A stretch of 43,209 bases of DNA from Dehalococcoidales bacterium (lineage in GTDB: Bacteria > Chloroflexota > Dehalococcoidia > Dehalococcoidales > RBG-16-60-22), in contig JAFGHK010000037.1 of NCBI GenBank assembly GCA_016930185.1, forward strand, positions 1 to 43,209, in the 5' to 3' direction. Shown here one piece after another: positions 23,058-30,662 of the stretch. How positions within the stretch are numbered: position 1 is the first letter of the stretch; every line of letters starts with the position of its first letter. A model generated the notes under the pieces. It was given only the letters and a program-made list of their open reading frames with translations, searched no databases and was not told the DNA's origin. A program made the position numbers and the translations under genes.

Positions 23058-24623
23058 CTAGGGTTTGCCGTACTTTTCCCTGATTTCCCGCTTGATAAGC
23101 TTGCCCATGGGGTTACGCGGGAGGTCGTCCACGAAGACGACGGAGCGGGGGCGCTTGAAGCTGGCGAGGTTCTTACGGCAGTACTCCATGATTTCATCTT
23201 CCACGGGCTTAGACTTCTCCACGCCCTTCTTGAGAATGACTACGGCGCGGGGCTCCTCGCCCCAGGTCTCGTCCGGCACGCCGATAACCGCCACGTCCTC
23301 CACCTTGGGGAAATCGCGGATAACGTTTTCCAGTTCTTCGGGGGAGATGTTCTCGCCGGCGCGGATGATAATATCGCTGGAGCGGCCGGCCAGGAAATAA
23401 TAGCCGTCCTCGTCAACATAGCCGACATCGCCGGTATGCACCCAGCCGTCTTTATCGATAGTCTTTTTAGTCTTTTCCTCGTCCTTCCAGTAGCCGCTCA
23501 TGACGCGGGGGCCCTTGGCGAGAATCTCACCGACCTGGTTGGGGCCGAGCGTCTTACCGTCATCATCGATGACTTTCATCTTGACGTCGGCCATGGGCTT
23601 GCCGATGGAAGCCAGACGCTTGATTTTCTTTTCCTTTTCTTCCGGCGTACCGACGATAACATGGTCCTCCGGCCCGAGGGCGGTGATGGTGGAAGCCGTC
23701 TCCGTCTGCCCGAAGGCATTGATAAAACTCACACCGGGGAACTCCTCCAATGCCTTGCGGATAACGGGGAGGGGCATGGGGGCGGCACCGTAGGTGATTA
23801 CTTTAAGGCTGGATAAATCATGTTTTTTAAAGTCGGGGTGGTCGAGGAGCTGCTTAAGCATGGTGGGCACCATCATGGCGCGGTTGGCTTTCTCCTTCTC
23901 CACCAGCGTCATCCACTCCTCGGGGTCGAACTGGCGTTCCATGACCAGAGTGCGCGCGCCGTAGATAGCCGCCATCATCGCCTGTATTCCGGCGACGTGA
24001 TACAGAGGCACGGTGAGGATATTGCGCTCGCTGGTATCGGGGTCGGGAGGGGTAACATTTTCCAGTACATAGCCGGTGAAGCTATTATGAGACAGCATGA
24101 CGCCCTTGGGAGAGCCAGTGGTACCGGCGGTGTACATTAAAATCGTCGTATCATTCTCGTCGATGGGCGTTTCGACCTCATCCGCCGGCGAATTCGCGAT
24201 TAAGTCCTCGTAAAAATGCATATCCGGCTGCTTGGTCTCAATGGAAACGAGGTGATTTAAATGGTGGAGTTCGGGGCGGATGGACTGAATCAAAGGCAAA
24301 TAACGCTCGCCGGCGATTAAAATAGACGCTTCGGCGGTGTTGAGCATGTAGGTAAGCTCTTTCTCCTTTGAGCGGAAGTTTATGGGCATGTAGATAGCGC
24401 CCGTCTTGGCGACGGCGAAATAGGTCTCCACGCACTGGTTGCAGTTGACCTGAAGAAAGGCAACCACGGCGCCCTTTTTAGCGCCCAATTTCATCAGTCC
24501 GTGGGCCAGGCGGTTTACCCGCTCATTAAGCTGGGCGAAGGTGTACCTTTTATCCTCGAAAACGATAGCAGTCTGGTCGGGGCAGATAGCAGTAGCAATA
24601 TTCAGGAAATCAGTAGTATTCAT
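23058..24623 (-). CDS. Long-chain-type acyl-CoA synthetase (AMP-forming)
   Basis: 521 aa member of the ANL superfamily, activating a carboxylic acid with ATP and CoA. Seen: MYTAGTTGSPKGVMLSH (P-loop, about 163-179), NAFGQTETAS, GWVHTGDVGYVDEDGYYFL with the adenylate-binding Asp, GRSSDIIIRAGENISPEELE hinge, and the catalytic Lys in RNPMGKLIKR. GGAGGT lies before the ATG. It follows the sirtuin gene by 105 nt on the same strand and may share the acyl-CoA operon. AMP-forming synthetases are often switched off by acetylation of this C-terminal Lys and restored by a sirtuin, which makes the neighbour suggestive. Acid specificity not readable. Confidence 0.92.
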   Translation of the reverse strand: MNTTDFLNIATAICPDQTAIVFEDKRYTFAQLNERVNRLAHGLMKLGAKKGAVVAFLQVNCNQCVETYFAVAKTGAIYMPINFRSKEKELTYMLNTAEASILIAGERYLPLIQSIRPELHHLNHLVSIETKQPDMHFYEDLIANSPADEVETPIDENDTTILMYTAGTTGSPKGVMLSHNSFTGYVLENVTPPDPDTSERNILTVPLYHVAGIQAMMAAIYGARTLVMERQFDPEEWMTLVEKEKANRAMMVPTMLKQLLDHPDFKKHDLSSLKVITYGAAPMPLPVIRKALEEFPGVSFINAFGQTETASTITALGPEDHVIVGTPEEKEKKIKRLASIGKPMADVKMKVIDDDGKTLGPNQVGEILAKGPRVMSGYWKDEEKTKKTIDKDGWVHTGDVGYVDEDGYYFLAGRSSDIIIRAGENISPEELENVIRDFPKVEDVAVIGVPDETWGEEPRAVVILKKGVEKSKPVEDEIMEYCRKNLASFKRPRSVVFVDDLPRNPMGKLIKREIREKYGKP

Positions 24624-24728
24624 GCCGTACCTCCAAAGCTGTATTTAGACAATTCGTGATATTTTAACGTATGAATGGCAGAAAAATCAAACTTTGGATA
24701 TAGGACTTAGGGGAATAGAGAGGAAGCA

Positions 24729-25514
24729 CTAAGAAGATGCTTTCGCTTTTACTTTGCTTACGATAGCCGCCATGGTCTCGCCGGCGCGGGCGGAGATACA
24801 GACGACGGCATCACGGTCCAGAGGAGTCTCGCCCTGGTTGATGATTACCAGCTTAGCTCCGGACTGCACGGCGTAACGGGGCATGTGGGCGGCGGGGTAA
24901 ACGACCAGCGTGGAGCCGATGACGATAAAAAGGTCGGAACTCCTGGCGCGGCGGCCGGCTTCCTGCAGAACGTCGTAGGGCAGCTGCTCGCCGAACATGA
25001 CAATAGCCGGCTTGAGCATACCATGACATTCAGTACAATCTGGGATATCCTCGCCGGCGTCAAGTCGCGCCTTGATTTCAGTGAAATTATAGCGGCGGCC
25101 GCACTCAAGGCAGACGGCCCACTGCATATTGCCGTGAAGCTCAAAGACCTTATCGTCGGGGACACCCGCCTTCTGGTGGAGGTTATCGATGTTCTGCGTG
25201 ATAACGCAGTCGAGTTTGCCCATCTCGCACAACTCGGCGATGGCGACATGGGCGGCGTTGGGCACGGCTTTATCCGTCATCAGGCCCTCTTTAAAGATAT
25301 ACCACTGCTTGTGGCGCGATTCGGGGTCGGAGAGGAATTTATCGATTGTAAAATCATCAGGGTCGAAGCGACTCCACAGGCCCTGCGGACCGCGGAAATC
25401 CGGGATGCCGGACTCCGTGCTGATGCCGGCGCCGGTGAAGACCACCAGATTACGACTCTGCAGAATAAGGTCGGCGGTTTTTGCTATGAGAGCACTGATA
25501 TTCTGACTGTTCAT
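24729..25514 (-). CDS. cobB: Sirtuin, NAD-dependent protein deacylase
   Basis: 261 aa Sir2 family. Removes acetyl or other acyl groups from lysines using NAD. Seen: VVFTGAGISTESGIPDFRG (24-42), TQNIDNLHQKAG, catalytic His in FELHGNMQ, four zinc cysteines (CLEC and CTEC pairs), and VIGSTLVVYPA. The Tyr/Arg pair of SIRT5-type desuccinylases is not apparent in WYIFKEGL, so deacetylation or fatty deacylation is more likely. The ATG overlaps the stop of the crotonase gene (ATGA), showing translational coupling to acyl-CoA metabolism. An acyl-CoA synthetase gene follows. Confidence 0.92.
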   Translation of the reverse strand: MNSQNISALIAKTADLILQSRNLVVFTGAGISTESGIPDFRGPQGLWSRFDPDDFTIDKFLSDPESRHKQWYIFKEGLMTDKAVPNAAHVAIAELCEMGKLDCVITQNIDNLHQKAGVPDDKVFELHGNMQWAVCLECGRRYNFTEIKARLDAGEDIPDCTECHGMLKPAIVMFGEQLPYDVLQEAGRRARSSDLFIVIGSTLVVYPAAHMPRYAVQSGAKLVIINQGETPLDRDAVVCISARAGETMAAIVSKVKAKASS

Positions 25515-26239
25515 TTATACACACCCGATAATTGTTCGGCTAGACGTTTTTCCAGCGCCAGACCTTCGGCCAAAGGCAAATCGAGGCCGCGCCAGACCGC
25601 CTGCTTGACGGCGCGCACCGCCGATGGACTGTATGATTGTATTTTCTTTGCCAACTTTTCGGCTTCAGGGAGGATGGCTGGGCGGGGCAAAACGCGGTTG
25701 ACCAGCTTGAGCTTAAGCGCTTCTTCAGCGTCAATCCAGCGTCCGCTCAAGAGGATTTCCAGTGCGGGGGCGATTCCGACGGTGCGGGGCAGGGTCTGGC
25801 TGCCGCCAGCGGCCGGGATAATGCCGAGTCCCGGCTCGGGGAGGCCAAAGCGGGCGTCATCGGAAGCGAGGCGGATATCGCAGCAGAGGGACATCTCGAT
25901 GCCGGAACCCAGCACGTAGCCGTGCAGGGCGGCGATAACCGGCTGCTCGACGCTTAAGAAACGACCCCACACATCCCTGGCGAAGCGGGCCTGCCGGGCG
26001 AAAACGGGGGGAGGAGCGGTCAAAAATTCCGTGAGGTCGGCGCCGGCGCAGAATGCCTTTTCCCCCGAGGCTTTAAGAATGACAACATCAATCCCGGGGT
26101 CGTCCTTAATAGCGCCGAGGACCTCGTAAAGCTCGTCACGCATCCTGACATTATAAGCGTTCAGGGCTTTGGGGCGGTTAAGCGTAATGTAAGCTACGCC
26201 GTCCTGTTTTTCATAAATAATTACTTCAAAGGCAGACAT
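25511..26239 (-). CDS. Enoyl-CoA hydratase/isomerase family protein, both glutamates present
   Basis: 242 aa crotonase, slightly short. Oxyanion-hole segments KAFCAGADLTEF and HGYVLGSGIEM are present, with Glu115 (GSGIE) and Glu135 (GLPEPGLGIIPAAGG) matching the two catalytic acids of mammalian enoyl-CoA hydratase. Hydration of an enoyl-CoA is therefore plausible. Second gene of its operon: it starts 1 nt after the preceding crotonase stop and its own stop overlaps the sirtuin start. Confidence 0.9.
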   Translation of the reverse strand: MSAFEVIIYEKQDGVAYITLNRPKALNAYNVRMRDELYEVLGAIKDDPGIDVVILKASGEKAFCAGADLTEFLTAPPPVFARQARFARDVWGRFLSVEQPVIAALHGYVLGSGIEMSLCCDIRLASDDARFGLPEPGLGIIPAAGGSQTLPRTVGIAPALEILLSGRWIDAEEALKLKLVNRVLPRPAILPEAEKLAKKIQSYSPSAVRAVKQAVWRGLDLPLAEGLALEKRLAEQLSGVYK

Positions 26240-26240
26240 A

Positions 26241-26969
26241 CTATTTACCCTTATACTTTGGCGTACGTTTTTCCAGGTAAGACTTTACACCCTCGGTGCG
26301 GTCGGAGGTGGTATGAAGCAGGAAATAAAGGTCGGCCTCCAGTCGCAGGCCCTGCTCCAGCGTCATATCCATGCCCTTAAGAATGGCCTCCTTGAGATAC
26401 CTTAAGGCTAGAGGCCCCTTGGCGGCGACGGTCTCCGCCAGCTTTTGCGCCTCTGTATCTAAGGCGTCAGGAGGAACCACTTTACTGACAAGTCCTATTT
26501 CCAGAGCCTCGGCGGCGGTGATAGTGGCGGCGGTCATAAGCATTTCCAGGGCCTTGCCTCGGCCTATGATACGGGGCAAGCGCTGGGTGCCGCCGTCGCC
26601 GGGTATTTGACCCTGGGCAACCTGCGGCAGGGCAAAGCGCGCCTTCGCCGAGGCGATACGGATATCGCAGGCTAAAGCTATTTCAAGTCCCGACCCAAAA
26701 GCGTCGCCGTTGATGGCGGCGATAACAGGTTTTTCTATGGAAGCTACAACTTTAGCGGGTCGGCAGGCTTGCTTAAGATCCCCCTCTCCTCCGGTACAAA
26801 ACACCCTGTCCGAACCCGTTATGACCATGACGTAAATATCTTCGTCGTCGTTTACGTTCTCGCAGGCTTGCATCAGTTCTTGAACGAGTTCCTGATTTAC
26901 CTTAGGGCGGTTTAACCTAATGGTGGCGATATGGTCTTTTTTCGAGTAAATAATGGCTTTATCTGGCAT
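26241..26969 (-). CDS. Crotonase-family protein lacking the second catalytic glutamate
   Basis: 242 aa. Crotonase fold with GSGLEIALACDIRIAS (Glu96 retained). The second catalytic glutamate position, normally in G-x-PE, is Gln116 (FALPQVAQGQIPGDGG). The loop around residues 60-75 is shortened (VFCTGGEGDLKQACR). A standard hydratase needs both acids, so this enzyme may catalyse an isomerase, decarboxylase or other crotonase reaction, or be a non-catalytic partner of the adjacent paralogue. First gene of the minus-strand operon; GGAG lies about 8 nt before the ATG. Confidence 0.88.
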   Translation of the reverse strand: MPDKAIIYSKKDHIATIRLNRPKVNQELVQELMQACENVNDDEDIYVMVITGSDRVFCTGGEGDLKQACRPAKVVASIEKPVIAAINGDAFGSGLEIALACDIRIASAKARFALPQVAQGQIPGDGGTQRLPRIIGRGKALEMLMTAATITAAEALEIGLVSKVVPPDALDTEAQKLAETVAAKGPLALRYLKEAILKGMDMTLEQGLRLEADLYFLLHTTSDRTEGVKSYLEKRTPKYKGK

Positions 26970-27002
26970 TTTTATTCTCCAGTAGTTAAGCGGTCAAAGT
27001 TA

Positions 27003-27032
27003 ATCTTAAACCGAGTTTCACAGGGGCGTCAA
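27003..27032 (-). promoter_or_regulatory. Sigma-70-type promoter of the crotonase-sirtuin operon
   Basis: Minus strand -35 TTGACG (27027-27032), 18-nt spacer, -10 TAAGAT (27003-27008). Same -10 sequence as the dUTPase promoter. Start expected near 26996, about 27 nt before the ATG. Confidence 0.5.
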
Positions 27033-27078
27033 GCGGGATACCGCAAGAGTTTGCCTAAATATCATCAGCAGTATATTG

Positions 27079-27084
27079 TATAAT
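27079..27084 (+). promoter_or_regulatory. -10 box upstream of the AOR gene
   Basis: Consensus TATAAT, 41 nt before the AOR ATG. The only -35-like word, TTGCCT (27051-27056), is too far for a standard spacer, so activator dependence is possible. Confidence 0.35.
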
Positions 27085-27125
27085 AGTAAGACCGGATTGA
27101 TTACGAAAGATAAAAGGAGCTTGTA

Positions 27126-28940
27126 ATGGCCGGAGGGTACATCGGGAAACTGCTATTTGTTGACCTTTCTACTGGGAAAATAGAAGAGGAAACGCCGGAA
27201 GAAAGCATTTGCCGCGACTTCATCGGGGGTTATGGGCTGGGGGCAAGAATCCTGTACAGTCGGCAAAAAGCCAGAGTAGATGCGCTGGGACCGGAGAACA
27301 CACTGGGCATACTTACCGGCCCGCTAACCGGCACGCCTACTCCCCTGGGATGCCGCTACGTTGTGATAGGAAAATCACCGTTGACCGGGGGGTGGGGGGA
27401 CGCCAACTGCGGGGGGTACTTCGGGCCGCACATGAAATTCGCCGGCTATGACGGAGTCTTTCTCACCGGCATCTCTCCTGAACCGGTCTATCTGTTAATC
27501 GATAACGGAAGAGCACAACTGCGCGAAGCAAGCCACCTCTGGGGAAAAGACATTTACGAAACCGAGAACACTTTGCAGTCGGAGCATGGAAAGACAGCCA
27601 GGGTAATCAGCATCGGCCTGGCGGGAGAAAAACAGTCGCTTGTCGCCTGTATCATAACGGAAAAAGGTTCGGCGGCGGGACGCTCGGGGCTGGGGGCGGT
27701 GATGGGCTCCAAAAAGCTCAAGGCGGTGGTGGTAAAGGGAGAGGGGAAAGTGCCTGTGGCGGATGCTGCGGCTGTCGAGAAGCTGCGGAAGGAATATCTT
27801 GCTATCCTAAATAAAACCCCCGCCCGAATCGGTCTACACGAATTCGGTACTCCCGGTCACACCGATAACTCGGCACACAGCGGTGATACTCCTGTGAAAA
27901 ACTGGGGAGGGGTGGGGGTTATCGATTTGCCGGATGTTTCAGGTTTGAGAGGGGAAATGTTCAATGCCAACCTGGCGAGCCGGCACGGATGCTGGCGCTG
28001 TCCAGTCATCTGCCGTGGCACCCTGAACAAGGGGCAGGGAGAATATAAATACCCGGCCGGCACCAAGCGTCCGGAATATGAGACCGCCGCCTCCTTCGGA
28101 GCGATGTGCCTGAACACCAACGCCGAGGCAATCGCCATGGTGAACCATATCTGTAACTCTTACGGAGTAGATACGATATCCACCGGCACGATTATATCTT
28201 TTGCCATGGAACTATACGAGCACGGCATTATTACCAAAAAAGACACCGACGGCATCGAGCTTAAGTGGGGCGACCACCACGCAATGGTAGCGATGACGGA
28301 GAAACTGGCTAAGCGGGAGGGTTTCGGCGCAGTACTGGCGGACGGTGTAAAAAAAGCCGCCGAGAGAATCGGAAAGGGCGCCGGGGAATTCGCGGTGCAT
28401 ATCGGCGGGCAGGAATTGGGAATGCACGACCCCAGGTTCGATTTCCCGGGTTTTGCGGGTATGCCGACGGCCGCCAGATACCAAATGGACGCCACGCCAG
28501 GCCGCCATACTGCGGGCTTCGGACCCAGCAATTTCGGCTGGCTGGCGATAAACGCCGCCGGCCTTTGCCTTCATATAAATACCATGGTCGACGGCGCCCA
28601 ATACGCCGCGGACTTCCTGGCTCCGGCAACCGGCTGGCAGCGCTCGCTTGAAGAAGTCCTTAAGTGCGGGGAGAGAATCGGCGCGATACGGCATGTTTTT
28701 ACCCTGCGCGAAGGCGATAATCCGCTGGAACGCAAGGTGCACGGGAGAATCATCGGGGAGCCTCCACAAACAGAAGGCCCGCTGGCAGGCGTGACCACCG
28801 ACCTCAAGGAGCAGGTATACTGGAACCTCGGGGCGCTGGACTGGGACAGGGTAAGCACCAGGCCGAGTCGGAAAAAGCTAATGGAACTCGGCCTGAAAGA
28901 CGCCGCCGAGGAATTATGGCCGCAACAGAAAAAGGCTTGA
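27126..28940 (+). CDS. Tungsten-dependent aldehyde:ferredoxin oxidoreductase family protein
   Basis: 604 aa AOR family, normal length. Oxidises aldehydes to acids with ferredoxin, or the reverse, using a bis-pterin tungsten (or Mo) cofactor and one [4Fe-4S] cluster. Cluster ligands seen: Cys289, Cys292, Cys296 (CWRCPVIC) and Cys481 (AAGLCLH), matching the spacing in Pyrococcus AOR. N-terminal GKLLFVDLSTGKIE and GGYGLGARIL, and AAGRSGLGAVMGSKKLKA, are family signatures. AAAGGAGC precedes the ATG. The clade (AOR, FOR, GOR or benzoyl-CoA-reductase-like BamB) cannot be fixed by eye; the length fits AOR/GOR or BamB-type. Oxygen-sensitive, pointing to an anaerobe. Confidence 0.9.
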   Translation: MAGGYIGKLLFVDLSTGKIEEETPEESICRDFIGGYGLGARILYSRQKARVDALGPENTLGILTGPLTGTPTPLGCRYVVIGKSPLTGGWGDANCGGYFGPHMKFAGYDGVFLTGISPEPVYLLIDNGRAQLREASHLWGKDIYETENTLQSEHGKTARVISIGLAGEKQSLVACIITEKGSAAGRSGLGAVMGSKKLKAVVVKGEGKVPVADAAAVEKLRKEYLAILNKTPARIGLHEFGTPGHTDNSAHSGDTPVKNWGGVGVIDLPDVSGLRGEMFNANLASRHGCWRCPVICRGTLNKGQGEYKYPAGTKRPEYETAASFGAMCLNTNAEAIAMVNHICNSYGVDTISTGTIISFAMELYEHGIITKKDTDGIELKWGDHHAMVAMTEKLAKREGFGAVLADGVKKAAERIGKGAGEFAVHIGGQELGMHDPRFDFPGFAGMPTAARYQMDATPGRHTAGFGPSNFGWLAINAAGLCLHINTMVDGAQYAADFLAPATGWQRSLEEVLKCGERIGAIRHVFTLREGDNPLERKVHGRIIGEPPQTEGPLAGVTTDLKEQVYWNLGALDWDRVSTRPSRKKLMELGLKDAAEELWPQQKKA

Positions 28941-28943
28941 TTA

Positions 28944-29726
28944 CTACATAGCGCTCATGCCGCCATCGACGGGCATGACATGGCCGGTAATAAAAGAGGC
29001 GGAATCGGAGCAGAGCCAGACCACCGCCGCGGCGATATCCTCCGGGTGGCCGATACGCTTCATGGGAATTACATTCATCATCTTATTTTTCTCTTCGGGC
29101 TTGGCGCCGGTCAGGTAGTCGAACAACAGCGTCCTGTCCGTAGGCCCCGGCAGTACAGCATTGACGCGGATGCCGGCAGCGGCAACCTCGAGAGCCGCCT
29201 CTTTAGTCAGCCCGATGACACCGATTTTACTGGCGTCGTAAGCACAGAAACCGGGCACGGGCTTATAAGCGCCCACCGACGAGGTATTGACGATAACGCC
29301 GTACTTCTGCTTGAGCATCTGTTTTAACTCGTATTTCATACAGAGAAAGACGCCCTTGAGATTGATATCGATGGTGCGGTCCCAGATTTCCTCCGGGCAG
29401 TCCACGATATTAGCTATCGGCACACGCTTACCGTCCGGCCCGATGCCGGCATTGTTAAAGGCGTAATCCAGCCGACCGTACAGGCTGATGCACTTATCGA
29501 CCATTGCTTCAACATCAGCGGCCTTAGAAACATCACACTTAACAAAGGATGCCTCGCCGCCGGCCTCTTTTATCATTTTCACCGTTTCCTCGCCGCCCTT
29601 GATATTGGCGTCCGTGCACACGATTACCCTGGCCCCCTCGCGGGCGAAGGCCTGCGCGGCAACCCGGCCGATGCCGGACGCCCCGCCGGTCACCAGCGCC
29701 ACCCTGCCGTCGAACTGATTAGCCAT
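28944..29726 (-). CDS. SDR-family oxidoreductase (classical)
   Basis: 260 aa classical short-chain dehydrogenase. Seen: VTGGASGIG (13-21), NNAG, Ser in NTSSVGAY, YxxxK in YDASK, VLPGP and the C-terminal GHVMPVDGG. The insert PDGKRVPIANIVDCPEEIWD resembles cyclohexanol/hydroxysteroid-type SDRs. Asp after beta-2 is replaced by CTDAN, consistent with NAD use. AAGGAG before the ATG. Convergent with AOR (3 nt between stops) and divergent from the next SDR. Confidence 0.9.
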   Translation of the reverse strand: MANQFDGRVALVTGGASGIGRVAAQAFAREGARVIVCTDANIKGGEETVKMIKEAGGEASFVKCDVSKAADVEAMVDKCISLYGRLDYAFNNAGIGPDGKRVPIANIVDCPEEIWDRTIDINLKGVFLCMKYELKQMLKQKYGVIVNTSSVGAYKPVPGFCAYDASKIGVIGLTKEAALEVAAAGIRVNAVLPGPTDRTLLFDYLTGAKPEEKNKMMNVIPMKRIGHPEDIAAAVVWLCSDSASFITGHVMPVDGGMSAM

Positions 29727-29756
29727 ACTAAATCTCCTTCATACCGTCTTAATTAT

Positions 29757-29768
29757 TTCACTTGTGAA
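29757..29768. promoter_or_regulatory. Candidate operator between divergent SDR genes
   Basis: Inverted repeat TTCAC-TT-GTGAA midway between the SDR at 29726 and the -10 box TATAAT at 29791-29796 that probably serves the SDR at 29835. Position fits a shared regulator site. No regulator gene is in the window, and a 5-bp arm can arise by chance. Confidence 0.3.
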
Positions 29769-29834
29769 GCAATTGCGGACTATTTTAGTATATAATAGCA
29801 CGAAAGGGTGCTGAATCTGTAAATCAGGAGGCAC

Positions 29835-30644
29835 ATGATGCTGCTGGAAAATAAGGTCGCCATCGTAACCGGCGGGACCAAGGGGATGGGGAAGGCAATC
29901 GCGCTCAAGTTCGCTCAAGAAGGCTGTAATGTCGTCGTCACCAGCCGCCATATTAATGAAGCCCAAAAAGTGGCTAAGGAAATTGAAAAGCTGGGACACA
30001 GGTCGCTGGGCATAAAAGCCGATATCTCCAAAAACGCCGAGGTTAAAGAAATGGCGGCGCAGACAATCAGGCAATTCAAGAAAATAGATATTTTAGTCAA
30101 CAACGCCGGCGGCGTGGACGTTACAGGCGGGGACACCACCGACGCCACCGAGGCCGACTGGGACCATATCCTGGACGTGAACCTAAAAGGGGTTTTCCTC
30201 TGCTGCATGGCGGTGGTCCCCCATATGAAAAAACAGAAGTCCGGCAAGATTATCAATATCTCGTCGATGGGGGCGGTCAACCCGGCGGTCTCGGTACTGC
30301 ACTATCACGCCGCCAAGGCCGGGGTGCTGGGCCTGAACACCAACCTGGCTTTTGAGCTTGCCCCGTTCAATATCCATGTCAACGCTATCGTGCCGGGGCC
30401 CATCGAGACTCCTTTCTGGGACTCTTTGCAGTCGCCGGGGCCGGAGCGTGATAAATTCTTCAAAGCCCTTGCCGCCAAGGAGGTACCGCTGGGTCGGATG
30501 GGCACACCGGAAGACATCGCCGGACCGGCATTGTTCCTGGCGTCGGGCATGTCCGACTACGTCACCGGGCAGGTCATTTACGTGGCCGGCGGGCAGCCGC
30601 TATTATCCCAGGCGGCGACATTCCTGTCAGCGCAGGGGCAATAA
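29835..30644 (+). CDS. SDR-family oxidoreductase (FabG-like)
   Basis: 269 aa. Seen: VTGGTKGMGKAIA (12-24), VNNAGG, SSMGAVNP with the catalytic Ser, YxxxK in YHAAKAG, and the tail YVTGQVIYVAGGQPL. Most similar in pattern to FabG-like 3-oxoacyl reductases or 3-hydroxyacyl dehydrogenases. AGGAGGC 4-5 nt before the ATG (tandem ATGATG, either could be used). It is the first gene of the long plus-strand cluster: the glutamate-mutase epsilon gene starts 18 nt after its stop, so it likely acts in the same pathway. Confidence 0.9.
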   Translation: MMLLENKVAIVTGGTKGMGKAIALKFAQEGCNVVVTSRHINEAQKVAKEIEKLGHRSLGIKADISKNAEVKEMAAQTIRQFKKIDILVNNAGGVDVTGGDTTDATEADWDHILDVNLKGVFLCCMAVVPHMKKQKSGKIINISSMGAVNPAVSVLHYHAAKAGVLGLNTNLAFELAPFNIHVNAIVPGPIETPFWDSLQSPGPERDKFFKALAAKEVPLGRMGTPEDIAGPALFLASGMSDYVTGQVIYVAGGQPLLSQAATFLSAQGQ

Positions 30645-30662
30645 CAACACCGGGAGGAAACG

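Noticed and set aside
24729-25514. SIRT5-like desuccinylase
   Set aside because: The Tyr/Arg acyl-carboxylate pair could not be found in the matching segment (WYIFKEGL).
28160-28858. Minus-strand frames up to 185 codons within the AOR gene
   Set aside because: Pro/Arg/Ser-rich translations typical of antisense to GC-rich genes; AOR cluster cysteines are intact on the plus strand.
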